Assembly (NCBI GenBank): GCA_021307315.1
Contig: JAJSPD010000030.1
Location: forward strand, 434,001-498,000
Length of the DNA stretch: 64,000 nt
Direction: 5' to 3'
Origin: Bisporella sp. PMI_857
Taxonomy: Eukaryota; Ascomycota; Leotiomycetes; Helotiales; Helotiaceae
The notes beneath the pieces are model-generated. The model saw only the letters and a list, made by a program, of their open reading frames with translations, was not told the DNA's origin and did not search any database. Below, one piece after another: positions 10,587 to 21,138 of the stretch. How positions within the stretch are numbered: position 1 is the stretch's first letter; every line of letters begins with the position of its first letter. The position numbers were made by a program, and so were the translations under genes.

Positions 10587-11196
10587 TGTTGCATGTCGCA
10601 TACACTTGGCGATGCCATTGACTTTCACTTGTTACCCGCAGTGGAAATCCATCTATACAAGTAGATGTGCCGTCAATTGCCGTGAGAGCCAAGAATCGTG
10701 ACAAGCCCGAGGAGACTGGCAATAAAAGGATATTTATAGGTTAATAGAAGATTCAAATATGAGGATGAACGTTTGAGAATGTTTTGTTGCACATCGCAAA
10801 GCCCGTGGCGTCTTTTATAGGATTTTATTTGGCGAGTTCAGAGGGTTGGATGGAGGCGGTGATTGTTGCAAGGAAGTAACTGACTCGAGCCGCCAATATT
10901 TTTCTCACACCTTAGTCTGGAACTAACAAGACATCTCCATGATAAAACGTTTCCTGACAACCAAGAAATAATTCAATGTTTTGTCGCACATCGCATGCAC
11001 TTGGCAAAGCCTTGATATTTGTAATTTTCATTAGAGTTATGTACGAAACCTTTTTGCATAGCACACCGAGGCCTCAGCATCCATTGGCGTCTCGGTATTC
11101 CCGATGCTAGAGCGGACGCCTTTGGAGAGCCTCTTATTTGGCCCATAACCAGATTAATTTTTTTCTTTGTTGCACATCGTCAGAACTTGGCGATGG
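10587..11196. repeat. Four spaced copies of a hairpin motif, about 186-198 bp apart
   Basis: Copies begin at 10587, 10785, 10982 and 11168, so spacings are 198, 197 and 186 bp. Each starts TGTTGC/TGTCGC, continues with (A)CATCGC or a close variant, has about 9 bases, and three of the four end in a complementary GGCG(ATG)-type arm after ACTTG or similar. In copies 1 and 4 the arms pair (TCGC with GCGA; CATCG with CGATG). Only this roughly 30-base core is conserved; the sequence between copies shows no similarity I can see. It is neither a CRISPR array nor a normal tandem repeat. Function unknown. Confidence 0.6.
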
Positions 11197-11422
11197 AATC
11201 TGCCAGTCACAGAAATGATGCTTCCCGTTGCTCCCGTTGAGTGTATCAGATCACGTGATGGTATATGGTCTTCGGTGGATCTGATTACGGATGATAAAAT
11301 TTGGTATCCAGTAAAGAATATTGGAAGAAAAATGCGTTGAATGGAAGCCGACCAGTGAGAGAAGATGTCGCCGTTTTTGGATGCTTTGGAAAGGTGGCTG
11401 TGCTTGAAGATGTGAGGATAGG

Positions 11423-11930
11423 TCAGATATCAAGCATCTGATGCACGGGTAGCCTCTATTCCTGCAACCTTTTTGACAGCTGCATCTAGTCCTGGCAAAA
11501 CCGGTAGCTGGCAATGGTTCTCGCTTCTACCAAGATTGGAGCCATGCCCACTGTTCTCACATTCTCCAGTTTTGGATCGGCCATGATCATAGTCTGCAAA
11601 TTCTCCTCTAAACCAATACGTTCAAGTTCAGCCAACCACTATCCATCACCCTTTACTACATAGCCCGGATCTTTCATGCTCTGTACATGGAGCCAGGCGA
11701 TGAGTAGCGGATCTACTTTATTGGGATCCTGTGCTGCCACTTGCTGAAGCCTGTTGTATAGCATTTCACTTGTCTCGTCGTTGAAATGAAGGACCTGGAA
11801 TAATTCCTTAGATGCGAATCCGCCGGGAACACAAATGACTACGTCTTCATTATATCTGCCGGGCTCCAAGAACGATAACTTAGAAATGTCGCGTTTTCCA
11901 TCCTGGAGATTGCCTTTACTTTTTATGCAA
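11423..11930 (-). pseudogene. Decayed gene fragment with in-frame stops
   Basis: On the minus strand one frame reads like protein for about 165 codons, for example CVPGGFASKELFQVLHFND and DPLLIAWLHVQSMKDPGY. It is broken by TAG at 11641-11639, then reads WLAELERIGLEENLQTMI and further, then meets TAG at 11488-11486 and 11458-11456 and TGA at 11425-11423. No ATG start is apparent at the upstream end, where a TAA closes the frame near 11940. I do not recognise the family. Three of the four stops could come from CAG by one C-to-T change and the fourth from CGA, which is the direction expected of repeat-induced point mutation, but an intact relative is needed to show it. Confidence 0.45.
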
Positions 11931-12350
11931 GAGAATTAATAGGGACTCGGGCGATAAGACGTATGCGCGGCTCAGATCGTGGGATGGGACCGAGTTGAGT
12001 ATTTCTGTATCAGACGGCATCCTAGGGTTTCCCAGGCTTAATTAGATAGGTATTTTTGGCTGGTGACGGTGCTGGATATGCATAAGCAGAGAAGCAGTCT
12101 ACGAAAGAGCTTTGAAGTGCGCAGCTGCGACACAACGATGAGGTAAATCAGTTACACTGGATTGTGACTTCCTCAGATGCTAATTAACATGTTTCTTTGC
12201 AATACGAGAGGAAAGGACTCTCAAGGCGACACAGGCGAAACGCTCGGCATTCCATTTCAAGCGAAAGCTGTCCACTTTATACATTTAGACGACGTTATTC
12301 CTTCCCAAGCTACTGTATCTGAGTTTGCAAAGGTGCAGCCACTAGACTAA

Positions 12351-12366
12351 CCCCCCCCCCCCCCCC
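12351..12366. repeat. 16-C homopolymer
   Basis: An uninterrupted run of 16 C directly followed by an A/T-only stretch (12367-12391). The complementary strand is a G16 run able to form G-quadruplex. Run length is the kind of thing assemblies get wrong. Confidence 0.9.
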
Positions 12367-14049
12367 AAATATTAAAAAATTTAAAAAAAATTGCCGTTCA
12401 ACCCTCCTCAGGTTCTGGTACTGTAGCACAAAGCCACCCCGCAACCTTGGCTGCGTACTAAGCTTTTCTCGCCATCGCATGGCGGTATCGCCAATGCTGG
12501 GCCTTCTTACTGGTTGTCAAAGTAAGCTTCGTGGCGTAGGCTAAACCCAGCCCCCTGGGTAGGAGCAAAGCAGGTCTTGAAGATCCCATCGTGTTGGCGT
12601 CAGGGCATATGTGCCAATTGAGGTCGGAGAATTTGTAAGGGTACGGCTTCTGAGCTGTCGTGCTATGCTATTGTGCTCTTGTTGTCTTCTAAATTCTTGG
12701 CCGCCCTTTCCAGAGAGAGCTCGCAAACTTCAGTTCAAGACCATAGCTAAGTTCAATCGCGAGTACAGGCCTAGGAGCGACCGAGATACTTCATTATAGG
12801 TCGAAAATATGCAGAATATCTGACTTCCAGGTTCTTCTGCATACCTAGCAGAACTCCAAAAGAACTCGCAACTACCTAACTTTGTCTCAGGACGTGACTT
12901 AGACGACTGATAGAAGAGAGTATCGTCATGTGCAAGTGCCGAAAGCGCTCTGAGATACAGAAATTATTAAATGACCTTGTAGCATTCGAAATATCTCGCA
13001 TGAAGAAAAGAAGGGATGAAAGATAGGACAGATTGGATGGTACGTGATCATTAACTCATGCGATTCAAATGGAGCTCACCTTTCGCCACCTTAATGTATG
13101 GAAATTGCTTGACCTCCAAACAATGAGTCGGCCCGGGATGACAAGTACAGTGATTACGGGATTACCGTACGCGCCGAGGAGGAATGGCGGACAGAGTGAA
13201 AAAAATTGCAGCACGCGACCAATTTCCCATTTTGAATCATGTCGAGGGGGCTTGATGCTGGCAAAGGTGGAGAGAAAATATGAATATGCATATATGCGCC
13301 TGGTTTTAGCGGTTGCTCGCTTAATTTTTAGAGCAACATGTCCTACCATCTCACAACGTGCTCAAATATGACGATATGATTGGCTGTTTTCAACGACACT
13401 TCATCTTCCCGAACCTTTTTCTAGCAGATCACCATTTCACCATTCAACATTCGAGATCCCTTCTCTGGCACGATCCAAAGCTTCTTTCCTGCCACTAAAT
13501 ACGTAACCTCTAGTATGTAAAGCCGACATGAGCCAGGCACTCGTCCCAACTAGGGAGAAGAAAAGCCAATGGCCCCACGTTGGAAAAGTCGTGCAGATGG
13601 TGGTGGAGAATGATTTTTTCGATATGGGTATTTTCTAGCTGAGGGTTGTTGCCCAGTATCTTGACATAGGTGCAGTCCCTTCGAGTCCAAAATACAGTTC
13701 GTCCACCACCATCTCCCTGAGATGCTGATCCTGCTGTCTATAAAGAAAGACCCCATCTCAGCGTGCGGCAATGAACCTGAAAGCTGGCCGGCGTCTTGGC
13801 ACCTGCCCTAGAGGTTTCCACCGGGTCTTCTTGGCTTCTCGCCTCCTCCCCCCACTATAAACCTCGCTCTTTTTTATATGCCGGATGCACACAGACAGGA
13901 CATGATGCAAGTAGTTGCACTGTTGCAACGATCCCTTACAAGGGTGTGTGAAGAAGATACACGCATGCTACCTGATGGTCGTGTGATGGATTTCCTTTTT
14001 CGGCCTGTACCTTAGGGACCATGTCCCGGCTCAATCAAGCTACCCTTTC

Positions 14050-14100
14050 GCTCTCTCTCTCTCTCTCTCTCCCTTTTTCTCTCGCTCCTTGTGTTAGTTC
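14050..14100 (+). repeat. CT microsatellite / pyrimidine-rich leader
   Basis: A CT repeat (14050-14071) within a longer pyrimidine-rich tract running to about 14200, upstream of the transporter ATG at 14268. Such tracts are common near fungal transcription starts and in 5' leaders. Confidence 0.6.
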
Positions 14101-14267
14101 GTGTCTAGTTCTACTAGTTCTTCCGCCTACTACTTCTCTTCCTTTCCTCCCATCTTCTTTCCTTCCCTTTCCACCCTCCTGTAGTTAAACTCCTCAACCT
14201 CCTCCACAAACGCGGAAACCTTGTTTCTCGAGTATCGCAACGATACTCCAAGTCCCTCGACTTGAAA

Positions 14268-16459
14268 ATGGCTCACTTACTGCACCAACATCCTCACCAT
14301 GACCCAACCAACCAAAGTATGGTCAGCGTTCCTCACGGAGCAGAGACGGGTGACGACGTTGCATCTTTACCCAGCATCCGAAACCCACAAACAGAGCAAG
14401 AAATCTTCAAATATGTCTTATGTCCGGACGATAGCTATACGTCAGACGGAACATACTGGGCGGATCTCCCGCTCAAACAACAGATCGCTTTCGTTGGGAG
14501 TGTTGATAAGCTAGAGTATGCCAAAGAATGGGCTGCTACTAAAGCCCTAGCCAGAAAGAGCTGGTTCGCCCCCGTTGGCTGGTATTTCAAGAACTGTGTC
14601 TTGCCTGGTGCAGGTTTGGGCCTCGAAGGGTTGGTGAATCCTCACATTCTCGATATCTTTTCTGACCATCCAAAAGTTATGTCCTCTTCTCGATTGGTAA
14701 TTTAGAGCCTCTTTTCAAAGCTGTCTGGCCAGACTGTTGGAGCAAGCACACCACTTGTGATGCCACGTTGGTTCAGTCCGTCACCTATCTGGAGATTTGT
14801 GGTATCATTGTCGGACAAATCATTGTCGGCCTGATTGGCGATGGGTAAGCCCTTGACCTGTCAATTCTGGAGCAGCCTTCTAACCTCGATTAGAATTGGC
14901 CGTCGCTTTGGCCTTATTCAGGATGCTGTGATCATGTTGATTGGCTTGCTTCTGTTGATCGGATCTTGGGGAACGACTCTACAGGGTTGGGTCATTTGCT
15001 ATACTCTCGCTCTCTTCTTTTACGGCATTGGAGTTGGTGGAGAGTATCCAATGACAGCAACCGCGGCAATGGAGAATGCGACTGGGTCTGGTAAGATCTC
15101 AACCAGGGAGGATCGACTTCATCGTGGACGGAAGGTCACCATGGCGTTTTTGATGCAAGGTTGGGGACAGTTCATTAACCAAGCGCTCCTCATCATCCTG
15201 CTTTTGATTTTCCACCATGGCAGTGGAAATCCTCCATACTCAGCCATCGCGGGCCAATCCGTGTTCCGGGTGTCCTTTGTTCCTATCGCCATAGGAACTG
15301 CCTGGCTAGTCTACTATCGATGGTACAAGATGCCTTTGGCTAGCAAGCAGCTTGATGCAGCAAAAAGGAAGACCAATGTCACCGGATACGATATTGAGTC
15401 TCTGAAGCTGACCTGCACCTACTTTGGACCTCGTTTATTAGCTACTGCTGGCACGTGGTATGCCAATGACGTTTTCTTCTACGGCAACAAACTGTTTCAA
15501 CACGAATTCATCAGCGTCCTCAGTCCGAACTCTAACAGTGTTCAAACTGGGTGGCTGTGGAACTTGTGCAATACTGGAGTCTCTTTGATTGGCTACTATC
15601 TTGCTTGTAAGTTCTCTCCATGCTGCATAAGTGCCAGGTTCTAACACTGATAGCCCTCCTTATCGACAACAAGTTATACGGCCGCAAACGAATGATGCAG
15701 GTCGGGTTCTTGATGGACTTCATCCTCTTCATTGTTCCGGCCTTCCACTTCAAATACTATAAAAGCACAGCGGGAGTCCATGCTTTTCAGGCAATGTATT
15801 TCCTTTCGTCATTCTTCAATCAATTTGGGCCGAACTCCGTCACATTTCTCGTGGCCGCTGAAGTATTCCCGACAGCTGTTCGCGCCTCTGCCCACGGTTT
15901 TGGAGCGGCGGTTGGGAAATTGGGAGCCCTCACCGCAGCCGTTCTATACAACTACATTGACACGCAGACAAAATTTTATGTCGTTCCATGGTTTGGACTT
16001 GCTGGGATGCTCATTACGTGGTTGTTTTTACCAGATACTACTGGACTAGACTTGAAGGAGCAGGAGAGATGGTGGGCGTATATTCGCGAAGGCCGCAGCC
16101 ATGAGTATCATGGCATAGCCGTCCACCCACAACATTTGTCGCTCTGGGAACGGTGGCGCGGTGTAGGCAAATACTATGATCCAGAGAAGGACAAAGAAAG
16201 CCGACTTAATGATCTCAAAAAGGAGTGGCTGGAGCGACAAAGTCAGAAACAAGTCAATGAGAACGGTGTTGCGGATGATGACGATGATACCTACTTCTCA
16301 GAAGCAGCACACAAGCACTTCAAAGATCTGCATGCTTTATCGAAAGAACAGGAGAAGATGGCACCTTCATCCTTGGAAGGGGTTAAGGAGACGACAGACT
16401 ATGAGCAGGTTGATCCTTCGACATCCGATAGCGATATCGTGAGCGAGAAACCTTTGTGA
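14268..16459 (+). CDS. MFS transporter, phosphate/organophosphate permease type
   Basis: Major facilitator superfamily proton symporter related to the Pho84/Git1 group; plasma membrane is expected. Exons 14268-14629, 14677-14844, 14894-15606 and 15654-16459 total 683 codons (682 aa), all GT-AG and in frame. After a 120-residue cytosolic N-terminus come the first membrane region, the loop motif GDGIGRRFG, and the family signature GIGVGGEYPM. The second half carries FGPNSVTFLVAAEVFPTAVR, matching the conserved block before helix 11 in phosphate permeases. A long acidic and charged cytosolic tail follows (GVADDDDDTYFSEAAH). Substrate is not determinable from sequence: inorganic phosphate and glycerophosphodiesters are both possible. 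Transcription probably starts in the CT-rich stretch upstream. Confidence 0.9.
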
Positions 16460-17951
16460 TTACGCCGCAGAATTTTAGTGCTGCATAGCCGGGAGTTAAG
16501 GAGTTTGGAGCAGGATATCTAAGCTTGCATATATGACGAGAAATGGTGCATTATTGAGCTGGTGATCCAGCTACGAGGTTATGACATTGAATCAACATTA
16601 GAAAGTTCAGCTCTCACCACGTATGATTGATTGGGTTAGCATTGTATATAGAGATGATTACGGCATCCATGGCAGATCGATACGCGACGGTAATATCAAT
16701 GTAGCTGATTAGTGAACATCTCCGTGGCTGCTTCTAACTCCCTGTACCGGTGTTCTCTGATCTCAATGCCCGAGGAGATTAATCATTCAACCGTGCATCT
16801 CTTTCATGTCAATAGTCGCGATGATACCCGCAGTCATGCACATCGAACCTTGAAACATGCGCGCCCTTCTTACTAAGTACGAGTGTCTGCATTCGCGTTC
16901 AGTTACCAAGTTGAACGCATAAACTCAAATACTCGAGAGAATGGCCAATATAAAGCCGGCCCCCCTCGCGCGCAGCTGGCTAAATTTTTTAGCACCGTAT
17001 AAGCTGATCAACTGCATATATAGAAATAGAGATATTCGGATTTCAAAGCAAACAGGTTGTGCCATGCTGCTTTGGCCCACTCGCTCAATTGCTTACCGGC
17101 TGGTTATAACGGCATGTCAGATCGTGGAACCATTAGAATGAGGACGTAGAAAGTAGGGAGTAGTGAAGGGATTAGTGCTGAACGAACAAAAGTGATATTG
17201 AGACCGGCCTTTGCAAGTGGAGCGAGAGGCGAGGATGGGTAAAGGGTAGCCTGGTATGCTGTAGGTTGCTATAGAGTACTGGGTAACAAGGAATCTTGCG
17301 TTTGATGCAAGCGAGGTATCTTTGTACCATCGAGGTAGAGCAGGAATACGACAGGATTACTCATCAGTGGTTTGCACTATCCCTTTAACCATCATAGCGT
17401 TCAGGTACATAGAACCTTGCTCAATTATTACATTTCAGCCAATAAAAATACCGTATTTTCCTAAAACTGGAGCGTTCTTACAACGCTCTGACGGTTAGAG
17501 GGATATACTCTTATCTTGGCAGGGGTTAAGAGAGCCTCGCTGACATAATACTGATTCGACCAATCAATACAAGGGCTACGACGACCAATGGTGAAACTGA
17601 CTCGGCCAGCTGACAAATCCTTCAATGCCGAGCTTCAAGCGATACTCACCTCATCAAGCACGCAAATTTCTATTCCCCTCCATCGTTGCCTCCCACGTCA
17701 CTACCTCCTCCAACCCCGTCACGCTCCAAACTTGCAAGGTAGAGAAACACCATACGCACCATGCTTGTCGAGCTTGATTTCAAAGCAGCCTCACATCTAA
17801 CTGTTTCTACGACGCCCTTGTGGAGTCTAGAGGGGTAAAGTATTTAAAGGTAGGAGCCTCTCTACACAACCCCATTCAAGTTCCTCATATCGACTCATAA
17901 CTGCTCCTGTACACATTCTCTTATTACTTCTATACATCTTCATCATCCACA
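16460..17951. other. Intergenic between transporter and OYE
   Basis: Holds the transporter 3' UTR and the OYE promoter. A TATTTAAA box lies at 17840-17847, about 105 bp upstream of the OYE start, followed by a C/T-rich leader. No gene recognised; small open frames (for example 16941-17141) look non-coding. Confidence 0.5.
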
Positions 17952-19055
17952 ATGTCAAAGCTCTTCCAGCCCCTCAAGGTTGGCAATGCCACCATCTCCA
18001 ACCGCATTGCCTTAGCACCCCTCACCCGCTTTAGAGCAGATGACGACCACGTTCCCCTTCCCTTCGTCCCTGAGTACTACCAGCAGCGCGCCTCATACGC
18101 GGGCACATTACTCGTCACCGAAGCTACATTCATAGCACCGGAAGCAGGAGGATATGGCAATGTACCAGGGATCTACACTGAAGCGCAAATCGAGGGATGG
18201 AAGAAAGTAACCGAGGCCGTCCACGCCAAGGGCTCATTCATCTTTCTCCAATTGTGGGCTCTCGGCCGTGCCGCCGACCCCGCGCAATTGAAGAAGGAAT
18301 TTGGTGAGGGCGCAAAGGTCGTCTCCGCCAGCAACATCCCCTTTGAAGGCGGGGCCACACCAACGCCTCTGACCGAGGCAGAGATCAAGAACTACGTCCG
18401 CTTGTATGCGCAAGCAGCCAAGAACGCTGTCGCGGCCGGATTCGATGGTGTCGAGATCCATTCTGCAAATGGCTACCTCATCGACCAGTTCCTTCAAGAT
18501 ACCGCCAACCAACGTACCGACTCCTATGGCGGCAGCGTTGAGAATCGCGCACGTTTCGGGCTCGAGGTCGCTAATGCGGTCGTTGACGCGGTAGGAGCAG
18601 AGAGGACTGCCATCCGCCTCTCGCCATTCTCGCTCTTCCAGGGCATGAAGATGAAGGATCCTGTCCCACAGTTCTCGTACTATGTAAAGGAGCTGAAGAA
18701 GCTGAACCTGGCGTATGTCCATATTGTCGAGTCGCGCATCTCAGGAAATGCCGATATTGAAACTACCGAGAAAGTTGACTTCTTGATCGATATCTGGGAC
18801 AACAGGAGCCCCGTCCTCCTTGCTGGCGGTTTCCGGCCTGATTCTGCGTACGAGGCGGCGGATGAGCAGTATAAGGATAAGGATGTGGTCATTGTTTTCG
18901 GACGGTACTTCATCAGCAATCCGGATCTAGTTTATAGGGTCAAGGAGAAGATTCCTTTCGAGCCATATGACCGGAATCTGTTCTACAACAAGGGCGAAAA
19001 GCATGGGTATACGGATTACAGGTTTAGCAAAGAGTTCGAAGGCGCTAAATTATAG
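17952..19055 (+). CDS. Old Yellow Enzyme-family FMN ene-reductase
   Basis: FMN-dependent NAD(P)H oxidoreductase that reduces activated C=C bonds; probably cytosolic. Single exon, 367 aa, a normal OYE length, and the ATG at 17952 is preceded by a CA-rich leader. The N-terminal strand LFQPLKVGNATISNRIALAP and the TRFRADD segment bind flavin. The substrate-anion pair is H170 and N173 (EIHSANGYLIDQFL) and the proton donor is Y192 (QRTDSYGGSVENRARF). Late flavin-phosphate contacts are LLAGGF and VFGRYFISNPDL. Members act in oxidative-stress and enone metabolism and sometimes in ergot alkaloid pathways; no alkaloid genes are nearby. Like the GH43 gene, it is intronless and relatively G+C-rich. Confidence 0.95.
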   Translation: MSKLFQPLKVGNATISNRIALAPLTRFRADDDHVPLPFVPEYYQQRASYAGTLLVTEATFIAPEAGGYGNVPGIYTEAQIEGWKKVTEAVHAKGSFIFLQLWALGRAADPAQLKKEFGEGAKVVSASNIPFEGGATPTPLTEAEIKNYVRLYAQAAKNAVAAGFDGVEIHSANGYLIDQFLQDTANQRTDSYGGSVENRARFGLEVANAVVDAVGAERTAIRLSPFSLFQGMKMKDPVPQFSYYVKELKKLNLAYVHIVESRISGNADIETTEKVDFLIDIWDNRSPVLLAGGFRPDSAYEAADEQYKDKDVVIVFGRYFISNPDLVYRVKEKIPFEPYDRNLFYNKGEKHGYTDYRFSKEFEGAKL

Positions 19056-21138
19056 AAGGAAGAGGATGCGTTGTTTCGCTTTGCATCAAACTAGAGAGTA
19101 TAGATATAGATTAGACAGATACCAAATGACGAGCAATTACCACTAGCCTATCCTTTGCGAAGTATAAGTGGTGTGTCTTCGGGTCCATGCTATCAGTAAG
19201 CGTCTGCAAAGCCTAGCCTCGTGTCGGGCTTAGAGGATGAGTGCTCCCAGTTCTTGTATTCATATACTCTCTTCTCTCCTTAGAAGACTTGAGTGTAGTC
19301 GACAGCTTCCACTGAGATATCCAACAAGCCTTCTGTTCGAATTGTTATCTTGCCAATTACCACTACTACCGGCACATATTTCAGCCTGCCCAAGAATTAC
19401 TGCCACATATGACATGGCGCCGGAGGTCACAAACCGGGGATATCGCTTATTCTGAGCGGTTGTGACTGGTCATCATCTGCTGCTGACCAGACGTCATCTA
19501 CAACAACCTCAACCTTCTTGGACAATCTACTATGCAGCATAACCATTTCCTTATTCACGTGCTCTACAAGCCAGAGAATAGGCAACTATCATTATTCAAG
19601 AGAAGAAAGGCGCTTGAGGAGGAAATGCGATTCTGGCGGGTTCTCGACAAGGAAGGTTATATAGGAAAGTCTACTTTTACATGCTATGACAAACTGCTCG
19701 CTCAAAGCATGGAAAGCTGATGTCGTCAAAGCTGTGTCTGGTGAGCTGCGCCGGAAACGGGGAACATGAGTAGGCAGATGGAACGCCAATGGAATAACCA
19801 TTGCTCAGCTCAAACTTAGGTCTACGTACTGTCTATATTCGCGCTGCTGCCCTTGCTTGGTATTTAACTGAGATGGAGAAGTATTAGACGTCGGGATTAG
19901 CATGTACATAAGCAGCCGTACCGCAATGTTTTCATTTAGACATTGAACCAATTCACCAAATCTGTTGCCTCTGGTCAGGACAAAACTGTTACTTCTGGCC
20001 CAGCAAATTTTAGTATTTTCCCTAGATAGTTGGGAGCGGCGCTGACGGTTGAGGTACATGACAACGGGAACTCGAAGGCTACAATAACTCCATTGTGTGT
20101 GCATTATCCGTGCAACTCATGTTTTCGCGATTGCCTTTATTTCGTTCTTCTATGGCTAAAGATAATGATACAGGATAAATCACTAGGATTTCTTAAAATA
20201 TGATGTGGTGTGGTAGGAAAATTGCCTTAACCACATAGTTTGTGATTCTCAACGTCATGAATATTTCGAGAAGCTGGGTCTTGCTAAATCCAAACCATTC
20301 AGAAACTCAAAGACATAAATGAAATTAGGTAGAATTTATGTGGTAGTGGTGGCGTCTGTGATACTAACAGGCTAAGCAGATGTGATTCTGTGTCTATGCA
20401 TTGATATCTTCAAGAACAACTGTCATATGTAATTGCTAAACCTGCAACCCACACGTCGTCTAGTGGTTAGACTGCGACTGCGCCGTTATATAATTATGGA
20501 AGTAAGAAGTAGGCCACTCCGAAGGCAAGGGGACCAGTTTCAAATATGCTGTGAATCACACTTTCCCTGCTATACTTCACAAGGATTCACGTATACACTG
20601 TATATAGGAAAAGCTCTATTGCTCAGTAATACACAAAGACTATTGTACATGGGGGTGTTCAGCTACTAGCCGTGGAGGCTATAACATCCATCCAAGGCAT
20701 GAAGAAATGCCTGGATGGACAACAGATTCCGCTTTCATTATGCCTCCTAGAAAGAAATCGATGAAATGTGATTTTGGGATGAGCAGGGGGGACAAACTCC
20801 GAGAACAGAGAGTAATGCAGCGCAGATTAGACAGCAATGCTAAGAGGAGCCTGATAGCTTGCAGATATCTCTTTGCGGGAAATCTGCCCAGCTCTATGTT
20901 CTTCCTCATAGTGGGGAAACCATATTACACTCAAGCAATCAGACGGCTGAAAACTCGATAAAAGCAGTCGCAGGCGATACCGAGGCGGCAGTCGAAAATG
21001 AATAATCAAACGAACACCATCTTGCCTATGCTCCGCATGCGGGCTTTCGACTGGCTGTACCCAACTAGGAGAGAGTTAAGGACAATCTGGTACACTCGAC
21101 CATCGTCCAGAAACTCATCACCTCGAACGAGATTCCGC
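19056..21138. other. Gene-poor region, 2.1 kb
   Basis: No protein gene recognised. It includes CACGTG at 19556-19561 and a tRNA-like remnant near 20450-20550. Open frames of 60-100 codons on both strands (for example 20679-20961) overlap one another and look like chance. Confidence 0.5.
20451..20556 (+). other. tRNA-like / SINE-like remnant
   Basis: The stretch at 20458-20472 (GTCTAGTGGTTAGAC) is a good Pol III A-box / tRNA D-arm. About 75 bases on, 20538-20549 (GTTTCAAATATG) is a weak B-box. No closed acceptor stem or anticodon arm can be folded, so it is not a working tRNA; a tRNA-derived SINE head or a tRNA pseudogene is likelier. Confidence 0.3.

Larger units (their letters stand above)
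9546..14267. other. Gene-poor region, 4.7 kb
   Basis: No intact gene recognised. It holds a CACGTG box (9966-9971), four spaced copies of a short hairpin motif (10587-11196), a TCACGTGA palindrome (11251-11258), a decayed ORF with several in-frame stops (about 11423-11930, minus), a 16-C tract (12351-12366) next to A-rich sequence, and from about 13800 the likely promoter and pyrimidine-rich leader of the transporter gene. Open frames of about 60-100 codons on both strands at 13065-13371 do not look coding. Confidence 0.55.

Noticed and set aside
10587..11196. Evenly spaced repeats as a CRISPR array
   Set aside because: Eukaryotic sequence, spacers of about 160 nt, and degenerate repeats rule it out.
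13065..13371. Overlapping open frames of about 95-100 codons on both strands
   Set aside because: Neither has an ATG context, introns, or protein-like composition; they are mirror images of one stretch.
14268..19055. Transporter plus OYE as part of a secondary-metabolite cluster
   Set aside because: No synthase, P450 or regulator is adjacent; two neighbouring metabolic genes are not enough.
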